This document shows, one piece after another, positions 1-12,167 of a stretch of DNA of 64,000 nt. Each line of letters starts with the position of its first letter. Position 1 is the first letter of the stretch. The DNA comes from Palaemon carinicauda (lineage: Eukaryota; Arthropoda; Malacostraca; Decapoda; Palaemonidae). The notes under the pieces were generated by a model that worked only from the letters and a program-made list of their open reading frames with translations, was not told the origin of the DNA and did no database searches. The stretch lies in assembly GCF_036898095.1 (NCBI RefSeq), contig NC_090725.1, positions 320,926,539 through 320,990,538 of the forward strand. The letters run 5' to 3'. Both the position numbers and the translations under genes were made by a program.

Positions 1-2154
1 GCAGTATTTTTAGTCTTCTTCAAGTATTTGAATGTTATAGATGCTGTCTGAGGGAAAATCCGGCAGTATTTTTAGTCTTCTTTAAGAATTTGAACGTTAT
101 AGATGCTGTTCGAGGGAAAATCCGGCAGTATTTTTAGTCTTCTTTAAGTATTTGAATGTTTTAGATGCAGTGTGAGCGAAGATTTGGCAGTAATTTCAGT
201 CTTTTCGAAGTATTTTGAACGTTATAGATGCTGTGTGAGCTAAAATCTGGCAGTATTTTTAGTCTTCTTTAAGTATTTGAACGTTATAGATGCTGTCTGT
301 GGGAAAAACCGGGCAGTATTTTTAGTCTTCTTTAAGTATTTGATCATTATAGATGCTGTCTGAGGGAAAATCCGGCAGTATTTTTAGTCTTTTTTAAGTA
401 TTTGAACGTTATAGATGCTGTCTGAGGGAAAATCCGGCAGTATTTTTAGTCTTCTTTAAGTATTTGAACGTTTTATATGCAGTCTTAGCGAAGATTTGGC
501 AGTAATTTCAGTCTTTTCGAAGTATTTTGAACGTTATAGATGCTGTGTGAGCTAAAATCTGGCAGTAATTTTAGTCTTCTTTAAGTATTTGAACGTTATA
601 GATGCTGTCTGAGGGAAAATCCGGCAGTATTTTTAGTCTTCTTTAAGTATTTGAACGTTATAGATGCTGTGTGAGCTTAAATCTGGCAGTATTTTTAGTC
701 TTCTTTAAGTATTTGAACGTTTTAGATGCAGTCTGAGCGAAGATTTGGTAGTAATTTCAGTCTTTTCGAAGTATTTTGAACGTTATAGATGCTGTTTGAG
801 CTAAAATCTGGCAGTATTTTCAGTCTTCTTTAAGTATTTGAACGTTATATATGCCGTGTGATGGAAAACCGGGCAGTATTTTTTGTCTTCTTTAAATATT
901 TGAACGTTATAGATGCTGTCTGAGGGAAAATCCGGCATTATTTTTAGTCTTCTTTAAGTATTTGAACGTTATAGATGCTGTCTGAGGGAAAATCCGGCAG
1001 TATTTTTAGTCTTCTTTAAGTATTTGAACGTTATAGATGCTGTCTGAGGAAAAATCCTGCAGTATTTTTAGTCTTCTTTAAGTATTTGAACGTTTTAGAT
1101 GCAGTCTGAGCGAAGATTTGGCAGTAATTTCAGTGTTTTAGAAGTATTTTGAACGTTATAGATGCTGTGTGAGCTAAAATCTGGCAGTATTTTTAGTCTT
1201 CTCGAAATATTTTTAACCCTGTAGATCTTTTTGATGGAAGGGTTGACAGTAATTTTAATCTTCTCAAAGTACTTGGAACGTTATAGATGCCTTTGAGGGA
1301 AGATATGGAAGTGATTTTAATCTTTTCGGAGTATTTTGAAAGTTATTGAAGCTCTCTGAGCGAGCATCTGGCAGTAATTTTAGTCTTCTTGAAGCATTTT
1401 GAACGTTATAAATGCTTTTTGTGGGAAGATTTTGCAGTGATTTTAGTCTTCTCGGAGTATTTTGAACGTTATAATGCTTTCTGTGGGAAGATTTGGCAGT
1501 GATTTTAGTCTTCTCGAAGTATTTTGAACGTTATAAATGCTTCCTGCGGGAAGATTTGGCAGTGATTTTAGTCTTTTCGAAGTATTTTGAACGTTATAAA
1601 TGTTTTCTGCGGGATGATTTGGCAGTGATTTTAGTCTTCTCGAAGTATTTTGAACGTTATAAATGCTTTTTGCGGGAAGATTTGGCAGTGATTTTAGTCT
1701 TCTCAAAGTATTTTGAACATTATAAATGCTTTCTGCGGGAAGATTTGGCAGTGATTTTAGTCGTTTCAAAGTATTGTGAACGCTATAGATGCTGTGTGAG
1801 GGAAGATCTGGCATTAATTTCAGTCTTCTCGAAGTATTTTGAACGTTATTGATGCTGTCTTAGCGAAGGTATGGCAGTAATTTTGGTCTTTTAGAAGTGT
1901 TTTTTTGATATTATAAGTTCTTCTGAAACGAAGGTTTGGCAGTTATTTTAGTCTTCTTTAAGCGTTTTAAATGTTACATATGCTTTCTGAGCGTAGATTT
2001 GGCAGAAATTTAGCCCTCTCAAAGTGTTTTAAATATTATAGATGCTGTCTGAGCGATGATCTGTCAGTAATTTTAGTTTTTTCGTAGAGTTTTAAATATT
2101 ATAGATGCTCTATGAGCGAAGGTCTGGCAGTAATTTTAGTCTTCTCAAAGTTTT
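1..2154 (+). repeat. Partial higher-order unit (ends in T1 block)
   Basis: Begins with about 19 A/A''/B monomers. Repeated A''-B pairs are visible near 160-240, 470-560, 720-800 and 1090-1160. Then come the transition monomers (AATATTTTTAACCCTG, GGAAGTGATTTTAATC), a T1 C block at 1443-1852, a diverged tail, and the spacer that starts the next unit. The beginning lies outside the window. Confidence 0.85.
1443..1852 (+). repeat. C-monomer block, T1
   Basis: About six 63-bp C monomers (21 codons each) after one monomer with a 1-base deletion (GTTATAATGC near 1470). It is open in frame from a TTG at 1493 on + and also open on the minus strand, simply because the repeat lacks stops in both. It ends with the exit monomer GTCGTTTCAAAGTATTGTG and a monomer reading CATTAATTTCAGTC. 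Not considered a gene. Confidence 0.85.
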
Positions 2155-2360
2155 CTCGTGTTTTTCTGTCTATAATTCATTGTTCTCATATATCAGCAAT
2201 CCTCTTATAGTGATGAACATAAAGCGTGATTGAAAGAACTCCTCTCTTGCTCTGTAAAATCCTTTTGGTCTTGTCAATTAGGTTTTTTGACAAACCTGTG
2301 GTTTTAATCAAAGGTACCTAAAAATTTACAACATAATTATTTTTTTTTCATTTGATTAAG
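2155..2360 (+). repeat. Non-monomeric spacer, copy 1
   Basis: About 206 bp without the monomer motifs, from CTCGTGTTTTTCTGTC to TTTGATTAAG. It contains a dyad TTGTCAA (2271-2277) / TTGACAA (2287-2293), a T run before CATTTGATTAAG, and no open reading frame of note. Flanked by truncated monomers on both sides. Function unknown. Confidence 0.9.
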
Positions 2361-3114
2361 TACTTTTAGTCTTCTCGAATTATTTTGAACATTATATTGC
2401 GGTCTGAGTGAAGATTTGGTAGTAATTTTAGTCTTTTCAAAGTATTTCGAACGTTATAGATATGGCCTGAGCGAAGAAATATAGTAATTTTATTCTTTTC
2501 GAAGCATTTTGAACGTTATAGATGCCGTCTGAGCGATGATCTGGCCGTAATTTCAGTCCTCTCGAAGTATTTTAAGCGTTATAGATGCTGTCTGAGCGGA
2601 GATATGACAGTAATTTTTGTCTTCTTTGAGTATTTGAACGTTATAGATGCTGTCTGAGGGAAAATCCGGCAGTATTTTTAGTCTTCTTTAAGTATTTGAA
2701 CGTTATAGATGCTGTCTGAGGGAAAATCCTACAGTATTTTTAGTCTTCTTTAAGTATTTGAACGTTTTAGATGCAGTCTGAGCGAAGATTTGGCAGTAAT
2801 TTCAGACTTTTTGAAGTATTTTGAACGTTATAGATGCTGTGTGAGCTGAAATCTGGCAGTATTTTTAGTCTTCTCGAAATATTTTTAACCCTGTAGATCT
2901 TTTTGATGGAAGGGTTGACAGTAATTTTAATCTTCTCAAAGTACTTGGAACGTTATAGATGCCTCTGAGGGAAGATATGGAAGTGATTTTAATCTTTTCG
3001 GAGTATTTTGAAAGTTATTGAAGCTCTCTGAGCGAGCATCTGGCAGTAATTTTAGTCTTCTTGAAGTATTTTTAACGTTATAAATGCTTTCTGTGGGAAG
3101 ATTTGGCAGTGATT

Positions 3115-3524
3115 TTAGTCTTCTCGGAGTATTTTGAACGTTATAATGCTTTCTGTGGGAAGATTTGGCAGTGATTTTTGTCTTCTCGAAGTATTTTGAA
3201 CGTTATAAATGCTTCCTGCGGGAAGATTTGGCAGTGATTTTAGTCTTTTCGAAGTATTTTGAACGTTATAAATGTTTTCTGCGGGTAGATTTGGCAGTGA
3301 TTTTAGTCTTCTCGAAGTATTTTGAACGTTATAAATGCTTTTTGCGGGAAGATTTGGCAGTGATTTTAGTCTTCTCAAAGTATTTTGAAAATTATAAATG
3401 CTTTCTGCGGGAAGATTTGGCAGTGATTTTAGTCGTTTCAAAGTATTGTGAACGCTATAGATGCTGTGTGAGGGAAGATCTGGCATTAATTTCAGTCTTC
3501 TCGAAGTATTTTGAACGTTATTGA
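3115..3524 (+). repeat. C-monomer block, T1
   Basis: Same as 1443-1852 with scattered single-base changes, for example GTGATTTTTGTC near 3172 and TTTGAAAATTATAAATG near 3385. It carries the same 1-base-deleted monomer. Confidence 0.85.
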
Positions 3525-3826
3525 TGCTGTCTTAGCGAAGGTGTGGCAGTAATTTTGGTCTTTTAGAAGTGTTTTTTTGATATTATAGATTCTTCTGAAA
3601 CAAAGGTTTGGCAGTTATTTTAGTCTTCTTTAAGCGTTTTAAATGTTACATATGCTTTCTGAGCGTAGATTTGGCAGAAATTTAGCCCTCTCAAAGTGTT
3701 TTAAATATTATAGATGCTGTCTAAGCGATGATCTGTCAGTAATTTTAGTTTTCTCGTAGAGTTTTAAATATTATAGATGCTCAATGAGCGAAGGTCTGGC
3801 AGTAATTTTAGTCTTTTCAAAGTTTT

Positions 3827-4033
3827 CTCGTGTTTTTCTGTCTATAATTCATTGTTCTCATATATCAGCAATCCTCTTATAGTGATGAACATAAAGCGTG
3901 ATTGAAAGAACTCCTCTCTTGCTCTGTAAAATCCCTTTGGTCTTGTCAATTAGGTTTTTTGACAAACCTGTGGTTTTAATCAAAGGTGCCTAAAAATTTA
4001 CAACATAATTATTTTTTTTTTCATTTGATTAAG
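3827..4033 (+). repeat. Non-monomeric spacer, copy 2
   Basis: Near-identical to copy 1 with GGTGCC in place of GGTACC and a longer T run. Confidence 0.9.
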
Positions 4034-6101
4034 TACTTTTAGTCTTCTCGAATTATTTTGAACATTATATTGCGGTCTGAGTGAAGATTTGGTAGTAATT
4101 TTAGTCTTTTCAAAGTATTTCGAACGTTATAGATATGGCCTGAGCGAAGAAATATAGTAATTTTATTCTTTTCGAAGCATTTTGAACGTTATAGATGCCG
4201 TCTGAGCGATGATCTGGCCGTAATTTCAGTCCCCTCGAAGTATTTTAAGCGTTATAGATGCTGTCTGAGCGGAGATATGACAGTAATTTTTGTCTTCTTT
4301 GAGTATTTGAACGTTATAGATGCTGTCTGAGGGAAAACCCAGCAGTATTTTTAATCTTCTTTAAGTATTTGATCGTTATAGATGCTGTCTGGGGGAAAAT
4401 CCGGCAGTATTTTTAGTCTTTTATAAGTTTTTGAACGTTATAGATGCTGTCTGGGGGAAAATCCGGCAGTATTTTTAGTCTTCTTTAAGTATTTGAACGT
4501 TATAGATGCCGTCTGAGCGATGGTCTGGCCGTAATTTCAGTCCTCCGGAAGTATTTTAAGCGTTATAGATGCTGTCTGAGCGGAGATATGACAGTAATTT
4601 TTGTCTTCTTTAAGTATTTGAACGTTTTAGATGCTGTCTGAGGGAAAACCCGGCATTATTTTTAATCTTCTTTAAGTATTTGATCGTTAGAGATGCTGTC
4701 TGGGGGAAAATCCGGCAGTATTTTTAGTCTTTTATATGTATTTGAACGTTATAGATGCTGTCAGAGGGAAAATCCGGCAGTATTTTTAGTCTTCTTTAAG
4801 TATTTGAACGTTTTAGATGAAGTCTGAGCGAAGATTTGGCAGTAATTTCAGTCTTTTCGAAGTATTTTGAACGTTATAGATGCTGTGTGAGCTAAAATCT
4901 GGCAGTATTTTTAGTCTTCTTTAAGTATTTGAACGTTATAGATGCTGTCTGAGGGAAAATCCGGCAGTATTTTTAGTCTTCTTTAAGTATTTGAACGTTA
5001 TAGATGCTGTCTGAGGGAAAATCCGGCAGTATTTTTAGTCTTCTTTAAGTATTTGAACGTTTTAGATGCAGTCTGAGCGAAGATTTGGTAGTAATTTCAG
5101 TCTTTTCGAAGTATTTTGAACGTTATAGATGCTGTGTGAGCTTAAATCTGGCAGCATTTTTAGTCTTCTTTAAGTCTTTGAACGTTATAGATGCTGTCTG
5201 AGGGAAAATCCGGCAGTATTTTTACTCTTCTTTAAGTATTTGAACGTTATAGATGCAATCTGAGGGAAAATCCAGCAGTATTTTTAGTCTTCTTTAAGTA
5301 TTTGAACTTTATACATGCTGTCTGAGGGAAAATCTGGCAGTATTGTTAGTCTTCTTTAGGTATTTCAACGTTTTAGATGCAGTCTGAACGAAGATTTGGC
5401 AGTAATTTCAGTCTTTTCGAAGTATTTTGAACGTTATAGATGCTGTCTGAGGGAAAACCGGGCAGTATTTTTAGTCTTCTTTAAGTATTTGATCGTTATA
5501 GATGCTGTCTGAGGGAAAACCGGGCAGTATTTTTAGTCTTCTTCAAGTGTTTGATCGTTATAGATGCTGTCTGGGGGAAAATCCGGCAGTATTTTTAGTC
5601 TTCTTTAAGTATTTGAACGTTTTAGATGCAGTCTGAGCGAAGATTTGGCAGTAATTTCAGTTTTTTCGAAGTATTTTGAACGTTCTAGATGCTGTGTGAG
5701 CTAAAATCTGGCAGTATTTTTAGTCTTCTTTAAGTATTTGAACGTTATAGATGCTGTCTGAGGGAAAATCCGGCAGTATTTTTAGTCTTCTTTAAGTATT
5801 TGATCGTTATAGATGCTGTCTGAGGGAAAATCCGGCAGTATTTTCAGTCTTCTTTAAGTATTTGAACGTTATATATGCTGTCCGAGGGAAAATCCGGCAG
5901 TATTTTTAGTCTTCTTTGAGTATTTGAAAGTTATAGATGCTGTCTGAACGAAGATTTGGCAGTAATTTCAGTCTTTTCAAAGTATTTTGAACGTTATAGA
6001 TGCTGTGTGAGATAAAATCTGGCAGTATTTTTAGTCTTCTTAAAATATTTTTAACGCTGTAGATCTTTTTGATGGAAGGGTTGACAGTAATTTTAATCTT
6101 C

Positions 6102-6637
6102 TCAAAGTACTTGGAACGTTATAGATGCTTCTGAGGGAAGATATGGAAGTGATTTTAACCTTTTCGGAGTATTTTGAAAGTTATTGAAGCTATCTGAGCG
6201 AGCATCTGGCAGTAATTTTAGTCTTCTCGAAGTATTTTGAACGTTATAAATATTTTCTGTGGGAAGATTTGGCAGTGATTTTAGTCTTCTCGAAGTATTT
6301 TGAACGTTATAAATGCTTTCTGTGGGAAGATTTGGCAGTGATTTTAGTCTTCTCAAAGTATTTTGAACGTTATAAATGCTTTCTGCGGGAAGATTTGGCA
6401 GTGATTTTAGTCTTCTCGAAGTATTTTGAACGTTATGAATGCTTTCTGCGGGAAGATTTGGCAGTGATTTTAGTCTTCTCGAAGTATTTAGAACGTTATA
6501 AATGCTTTTTGCTGGAAGATTTGGCAGTGATTTTAGTCGTTTCAAAGTATTGTGAATGCTATAGATGCTATGTGAGGGAAGATCTGGCAGTAATTTTAGT
6601 CTTTTCGAAGTACTTAGAACGTTATAGATGCTTCTGA
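6102..6637 (+). repeat. C-monomer block, T2
   Basis: Entrance monomer GGAAGTGATTTTAACC, then about five C monomers, exit monomer with GTGAATGCTATAGATG, and a tail beginning GCTTCTGAGCGAAGATCTG that returns to the A/B run without a spacer. Open on both strands but not considered coding. Confidence 0.85.
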
Positions 6638-8535
6638 GCGAAGATCTGTAAGTGATTTTATTCTTTTCGAAGTGTTTTGAAAATTATTGAACCTATCTGA
6701 GAGAGCATCTGGCAGTAATTTTAGTCTACTCGAAGTATTTTGAACGTTATTGATGTTGTCTGAGCAAAAATCTGACAGTATTTTCAATGTTTCTGAAGTA
6801 TTTGAACGTTTTAAATGCAGTCTGAGCGAAGATTTGGCAGTAATTTCAGTCTTTTCGAAGTATTTTGAACGTTATAGATGCTGTGTGAGCTAGAATCTGG
6901 CAGTATTTCTAGTCTTCTTTAAGTATTTGAACGTTATACATGCTGTCTGAGGGAAAATCCGGCAGTATTTTTAGTCTTCTTTAAGTATTTGAACGTTTTA
7001 GATGCAGTCTGAGCGAAGATTTGGCAGTAATTTCAGTCTTTTCGAAGTATTTTGAACGTTATAGATGCTCTGTGAGCTAAAATCTGTCAGTATTTTTAGT
7101 CTTCTTTACGTATTTGAACGTTATAGATGCTGCCTGAGGGAAAACCGGGCAGTATTTCTAGTCTTTTTTAAGTATTTGAACGTTATAGATGCTGTCTGAG
7201 GGAAAATCCGGCAGTATTTTTAGTCTTCTTTAAGTATTTGAACGTTATAGATGCTGTCTGAGGGAAAATCCGGCAGTATTTTTAGTCTTCTTTAAGTATT
7301 TGAACGTTATAGATGCTGTCTGAGGGAAAATCCGGCAGTATTTTTAGTCTTCTTTAAGTATTTGAATGTTTTAGATGCAGTGTGAGCGAAGATTTGGCAG
7401 TAATTTCAGTCTTTTCGAAGTATTTTGAACGTTATAGATGATGTGTGAGCTAAAATCTGGCAGTATTTTTAGTGTTCTTTAAGTATTTGAACGTTATAGA
7501 TGCTGTCTGAGGGAAAAACCGGGCAGTATTTTTAGTCTTTTTTAAGTATTTGAACGTTATAGATGCTGTCTGAGGGAAAATCCGGCAGTATTTTTAGTCT
7601 TCTTTAAGGATTTGAACGTTTTATATGCAGTCTGAGCGAAGATTTGGCAGTAATTTCAGTCTTTTCGAAGTATTTTGAACGTTATAGATGCTGTGTGAGC
7701 TAAAATCTGGCAGTATTTTTAGTCTTCTTTAAGTATTTGAACGTTATAGATGCTGTCTGAGGGAGAATCCGGCAGTATTTTTAGTCTTCTTTAAGTATTT
7801 GAACGTTATAGATGCTGCCTGAGGGAAAACCCGGCAGTATTTTTAGTCTTCTTTAAGTATTTGAACGTTTCAGATGCAGTCTGAGCGAAGATTTGGTAGT
7901 AACTTCAGTCTTTTCGAAGTATTTTGAACGTTATAGATGCTGTGTGAGCTAAAATCTGGCAGTATTTTTAGTCTTCTTTAAGTATTTGAACGTTATAGAT
8001 GCTGTGTGAGGGAAAACCGGGCAGTATTTTTTGTCTTCTTTGAGTATTTGAACGTTATAGATGCTGTCTGAGGGAAAATCCGGCAGTATTTTTAGTCTTC
8101 TTTAAGTATTTGAACGTTATAGATGCTGTCTGAGGGAAAATCCGGCAGTATTTTCAGTCTTCTTTAAGTATTTGAACGTTATAGATGCTGTCTGAGGGAA
8201 AACCGGGCTTTATTTTTAGTCTTCTTTAAGTATTTGATCGTTAGAGATGCTGTCTGAGGGAAAACCGGGCAGTATTTTTAGTCTTCTTTAAGTATTTGAT
8301 CGTTATAGATGCTCTCTGGGGGAAAATCCGGCAGTATTTTTAGTCTTCTTTAAGTATTTGAACGTTTTAGATGCAGTCTGAGCGAAGATTTGGCAGTAAT
8401 TTCAGTCTTTTCGAAGTATTTTGAACGTTATAGATGCTGTGTGAGCTACAATCTGGCAGTATTTTTAGTCTTCTCGAAATATTTTTAATCATGTAGATTT
8501 TTTTGATGGAAGGGTTGACAGTAATTTTAATCTTC

Positions 8536-9124
8536 TCAAAGTACTTGGAACATTATAGATGCCTCTGAGGGAAGATATGGAAGTGATTTTAATCTTTTCG
8601 GAGTATTTTGAAAGTTATTGAAGCTCTCTGAGCGAGCATCTGGGAGTAATTTTAGTCTTCTCGAAGTATTTTGAACGTTATAAATGCTTTCTGTGGAAAG
8701 ATTTGGCAGTGATTTTAGTCTTCTCGGAGTATTTTGAACGTTATAATGCTTTCTGTGGGAAGATTTGGCAGTCATTTTAGTCTTCTCGAAGTATTTTGAA
8801 CGTTATAAATGCTTCCTGCGGCAAGATTTGGCAGTGATTTTAGTCTTTTCGAAGTATTTTGGACGTTATAAAATTTTTCTGCGGGAAGATTTGGCAGTGA
8901 TTTTAGTCTTCTCGAAGTATTTTGAACGTTATAAATGCTTTTTGCGGGAAGATTTGGCAGTGATTTTAGTCTTCTCAAAGTATTTTGAACATTATAAATG
9001 CTTTCTGCGGGAAGATCTGGCAGTCATTTTAGTCGTTTCAAAGTATTGTGAACGCTATAGATGCTGTGTGAGGGAAGATCTGGCATTAATTTCAGTCTTC
9101 TCGAAGTATTTTGAACGTTATTGA
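8536..9124 (+). repeat. C-monomer block, T1
   Basis: T1 block with the shared 1-base deletion (GTTATAATGC near 8740). Private changes (TTTGGACGTTATAAAATTT near 8860) break or alter the frame on the minus strand. Confidence 0.85.
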
Positions 9125-9426
9125 TGCTGTCTTAGCGAAGGTGTGGCAGTAATTTTGGTCTTTTAGAAGTGTTTTTTTGATATTATAGATTCTTCTGAAA
9201 CGAAGGTTTGGCAGTTATTTTAGTCTTCTTTAAGCGTTTTAAATGTTACATATGCTTTCTGAGCGTAGATTTGGTAAAAATTTAGCCCTCTCAAAGTGTT
9301 TTAAATATTATAGATGCTGTCTGAGCGATGATCTGTCAGTAATTTTAGTTTTCTCGTAGAGTTTTAAATATTATAGATGATCTATGAGCGAAGGTCTGGC
9401 AGTAATTTTAGTCTTTTCAAAGTTTT

Positions 9427-9635
9427 CTCGTGTTTTTCTGTCTATAATTCATTGTTCTCATATATCAGCAATCCTCTTACAGTGATGAACATAAAGCGTG
9501 ATTGAAAGAATTCCTCTCTTGCTCTGTAAAATCCTTTTGGTCTTGTCAATTAGGTTTTTTGACAAACCTGTGGTTTTAATCAAAGGTACCTAAAAATTTA
9601 CAACATAATTATTTTTTTTTTTTCATTTGATTAAG
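9427..9635 (+). repeat. Non-monomeric spacer, copy 3
   Basis: Near-identical; has CTCTTACAGTG where others have CTCTTATAGTG, and the longest T run seen in the left arm. Confidence 0.9.
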
Positions 9636-11703
9636 TACTTTTAGTCTTCTCGAATTATTTTGAACATTATATTGCGGTCTGAGCGAAGATTTGGTAGTAA
9701 TATTAGTCTTTTCAAAGTATTTCGAACGTTATAGATATGGCCTGAGCGAAGAAATATAGTAATTTTATTCTTTTCGAAGCATTTTGAACATTATAGATGC
9801 CGTCTGAGCGATGATCTGGCCGTAATTTCAGTCCTCTCGAAGTATTTTAAGCGTTATAGATGCTGTCTGAGCGGAGATATGACAGTAATTTTTGTCTTCT
9901 TTGAGTATTTGAACGTTATAGATGCTGTCTGAGGGAAAACCCGGCAGTATTTTTAATCTTCTTTAAGTATTTGATCGTTATAGATGCTGTCTGGGGGAAA
10001 ATTCAGCAGTATTTTTAGTCTTTTTTAAGTTTTTGAACGTTATAGATGCTGTCTGGGGGAAAATCCGGCAGTATTTTTAGTCTTCTTTAAGTATTTGAAC
10101 GTTATGGATGCCGTCTGAGCGATGATCTGGCCGTAATTTCAGTCCTCCGGAAGTATTTTAAGCGTTATAGATGCTGTCTGAGCGGAGATATGACAGTAAT
10201 TTTTGTCTTCTTTAAGTATTTGAACGTTTTAGATGCTGTCTGAGGGAAAACCCGGCAGTATTTTTAATCTTCTTTAAGTATTTGATCGTTAGAGATGCTG
10301 TCTGGGGGAAAATCCGGCAGTATTATTAGTCTTCTTTAAGTCTTTGAACGTTATAGATGCTGTCTGAGGGAAAATCCGGCAGTATTTTTAGTCTTCTTTA
10401 AGTATTTGAACGTTTTAGATGCAGTCTGAGCGAAGATTTGGCAGTAATTTCATTCTTTTCGAAGTATTTTGAACGTTATAGATGCTGTGTGAGCTAAAAT
10501 CTGGCAGTATTTTTAGTCTTCTTTAAGTATTTGAACGTTATAGATGCTGTCTGAGGGAAAATCCGGCAGTATTTTTACTCTTCTTTAAGTATTTGAACGT
10601 TATAGATGCTGTCTGAGGGAAAATCCGGCAGTATTTTTAGTCTTCTTTAAGTATTTGAACGTTTTAGATGCAGTCTGAGCGAAGATTTGGGCGTAATTTC
10701 AGTCTTTTCGAAGTATTTTGAACGTTATAGATGCTGTGTGAGCTTAAATCTGGCAGCATTTTTAGTCTTCTTTAAGTCTTTGAACGTTATAGATGCTGTC
10801 TGAGGGAAAATCCGGCAGTATTTTTACTCTTCTTTAAGTATTTGAACGTTATAGATGCAATCTGAGGGAAAACCCGTCAGTATTTTTAGTCTTCTTTAAG
10901 TATTTGAACTTTATACATGCTGTCTGAGGGAAAATCTGGCAGTATTGTTAGTCTTCTTTAGGTATTTCAACGTTTTAGATGCAGTCTGAACGAAGATTTG
11001 GCAGTAATTTCAGTCTTTTCGAAGTATTTTGAACGTTATAGATGCTGTCTGAGGGAAAACCGGGCAGTATTTTTAGTCTTCTTTAAGTATATGATCGTTA
11101 TAGATGCTGTCTGAGGGAAAACCGGGCAGTATTTTTAGTCTTCTTTAAGTATTTGATCGTTATAGATGCTGTCTGGGGGAAAATCCGGCAGTATTTTTAG
11201 TCTTTTTTAAGTATTTGAACGTTTTAGATGCAGTCTGAGCGAAGATTTGGCAGTAATTTCAGTTTTTTCGAAGTATTTTGAGCGTTATAGATGCTGTGTG
11301 AGCTAAAATCTGGCAGTATTTTTAGTCTTCTTTAAGTATTTGAACGTTATAGATGCTGTCTGTGGGAAAATCCGGCAGTATTTTTAGTCTTCTTTAAGTA
11401 TTTGATCGTTATAGATGCTGTCTGAGGGAAAATCCGGCAGTATTTTCAGTCTTCTTTAAGTATTTGAACGTTATAGATGCTGTCTGAGGGAAAATCCGGC
11501 AGTATTTTTAGTCTTCTTTGTGTATTTGAAAGTTATAGATGCTGTCTGAACGAAGATTTGGCAGTAATTTCAGTCTTTTCAAAGTATTTTGAACGTTATA
11601 GATGATGTGTGAGATAAAATCTGGCAGTATTTTTAGTCTTCTTGAAATATTTTTAAAGCTGTAGATCTTTTTGATGGAAGGGTTGACAGTAATTTTAATC
11701 TTC

Positions 11704-12167
11704 TCAAAGTACTTGGAACGTTATAGATGCTTCTGAGGGAAGATATGGAAGTGATTTTAACCTTTTCGGAGTATTTTGAAAGTTATTGAAGCTATCTGAG
11801 CGAGCATCTGGCAGTAATTTTAGTCTTCTCGAAGTATTTTGAACGTTATAAATATTTTCTGTGGGAAGATTTGGCAGTGATTTTAGTCTTCTCGAAGTAT
11901 TTTGAACGTTATAAATGCTTTCTGTGGGAAGATTTGGCAGTGATTTTAGTCTTCTCAAAGTATTTTGAACGTTATAAATGCTTTCTGCGGGAAGATTTGG
12001 CAGTGATTTTAGTCTTCTCGAAGTATTTTGAACGTTATGAATGCTTTCTGCGAGAAGATTTGGCAGTGATTTTAGTCTTCTCGAAGTATTTAGAACGTTA
12101 TAAATGCTTTCTGCTGGAAGATTTGGCAGTGATTTTAGTCGTTTCAAAGTATTGTGAATGCTATTGA
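11704..12167 (+). repeat. C-monomer block, T2
   Basis: Near-identical to 6102-6637. An A-to-T change (GCTATTGATG at 12160) creates TGA and ends the open frame one monomer earlier. Confidence 0.85.

Larger units (their letters stand above)
2155..3826 (+). repeat. Short 1,672-bp higher-order unit
   Basis: Spacer, a few post-spacer monomers (GTGAAGATTTGG, GCGAAGAAATATAG, GCGGAGATATGACAG), a few A/A''/B monomers, then T1 block and tail. Its T1 block and tail nearly match those just upstream at 1443-2154 (offset 1,672 in both the C block and the spacer). It therefore looks like a contracted copy of the 5.6-kb units that lost the long A/B run and the T2 block. Confidence 0.85.
3827..9426 (+). repeat. 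5,600-bp higher-order repeat (T2 + T1), copy 1
   Basis: Spacer to spacer. It holds a ~2-kb A/B run, a T2 block at 6102-6637 with its tail, a second A/B run, a T1 block at 8536-9124 and the pre-spacer tail. The T2 frame starts 2.44 kb after the spacer start. The next unit repeats this order, so the true repeating unit here is ~5.6-5.7 kb rather than one C block. Confidence 0.9.

Noticed and set aside
1493..1852. Repeat protein of ~120 codons (and the similar frames in every C block, both strands)
   Set aside because: Explained by the 63-bp stop-free monomer. Frames are antiparallel on the same bases, mostly lack ATG, and are broken by shared stops and small deletions.
2271..2293. Spacer dyad TTGTCAA/TTGACAA as a transcription terminator or tRNA-like element
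   Set aside because: The 7-bp stem with a 9-base loop is too weak to assign a function, and no tRNA or small RNA secondary structure fits the spacer.
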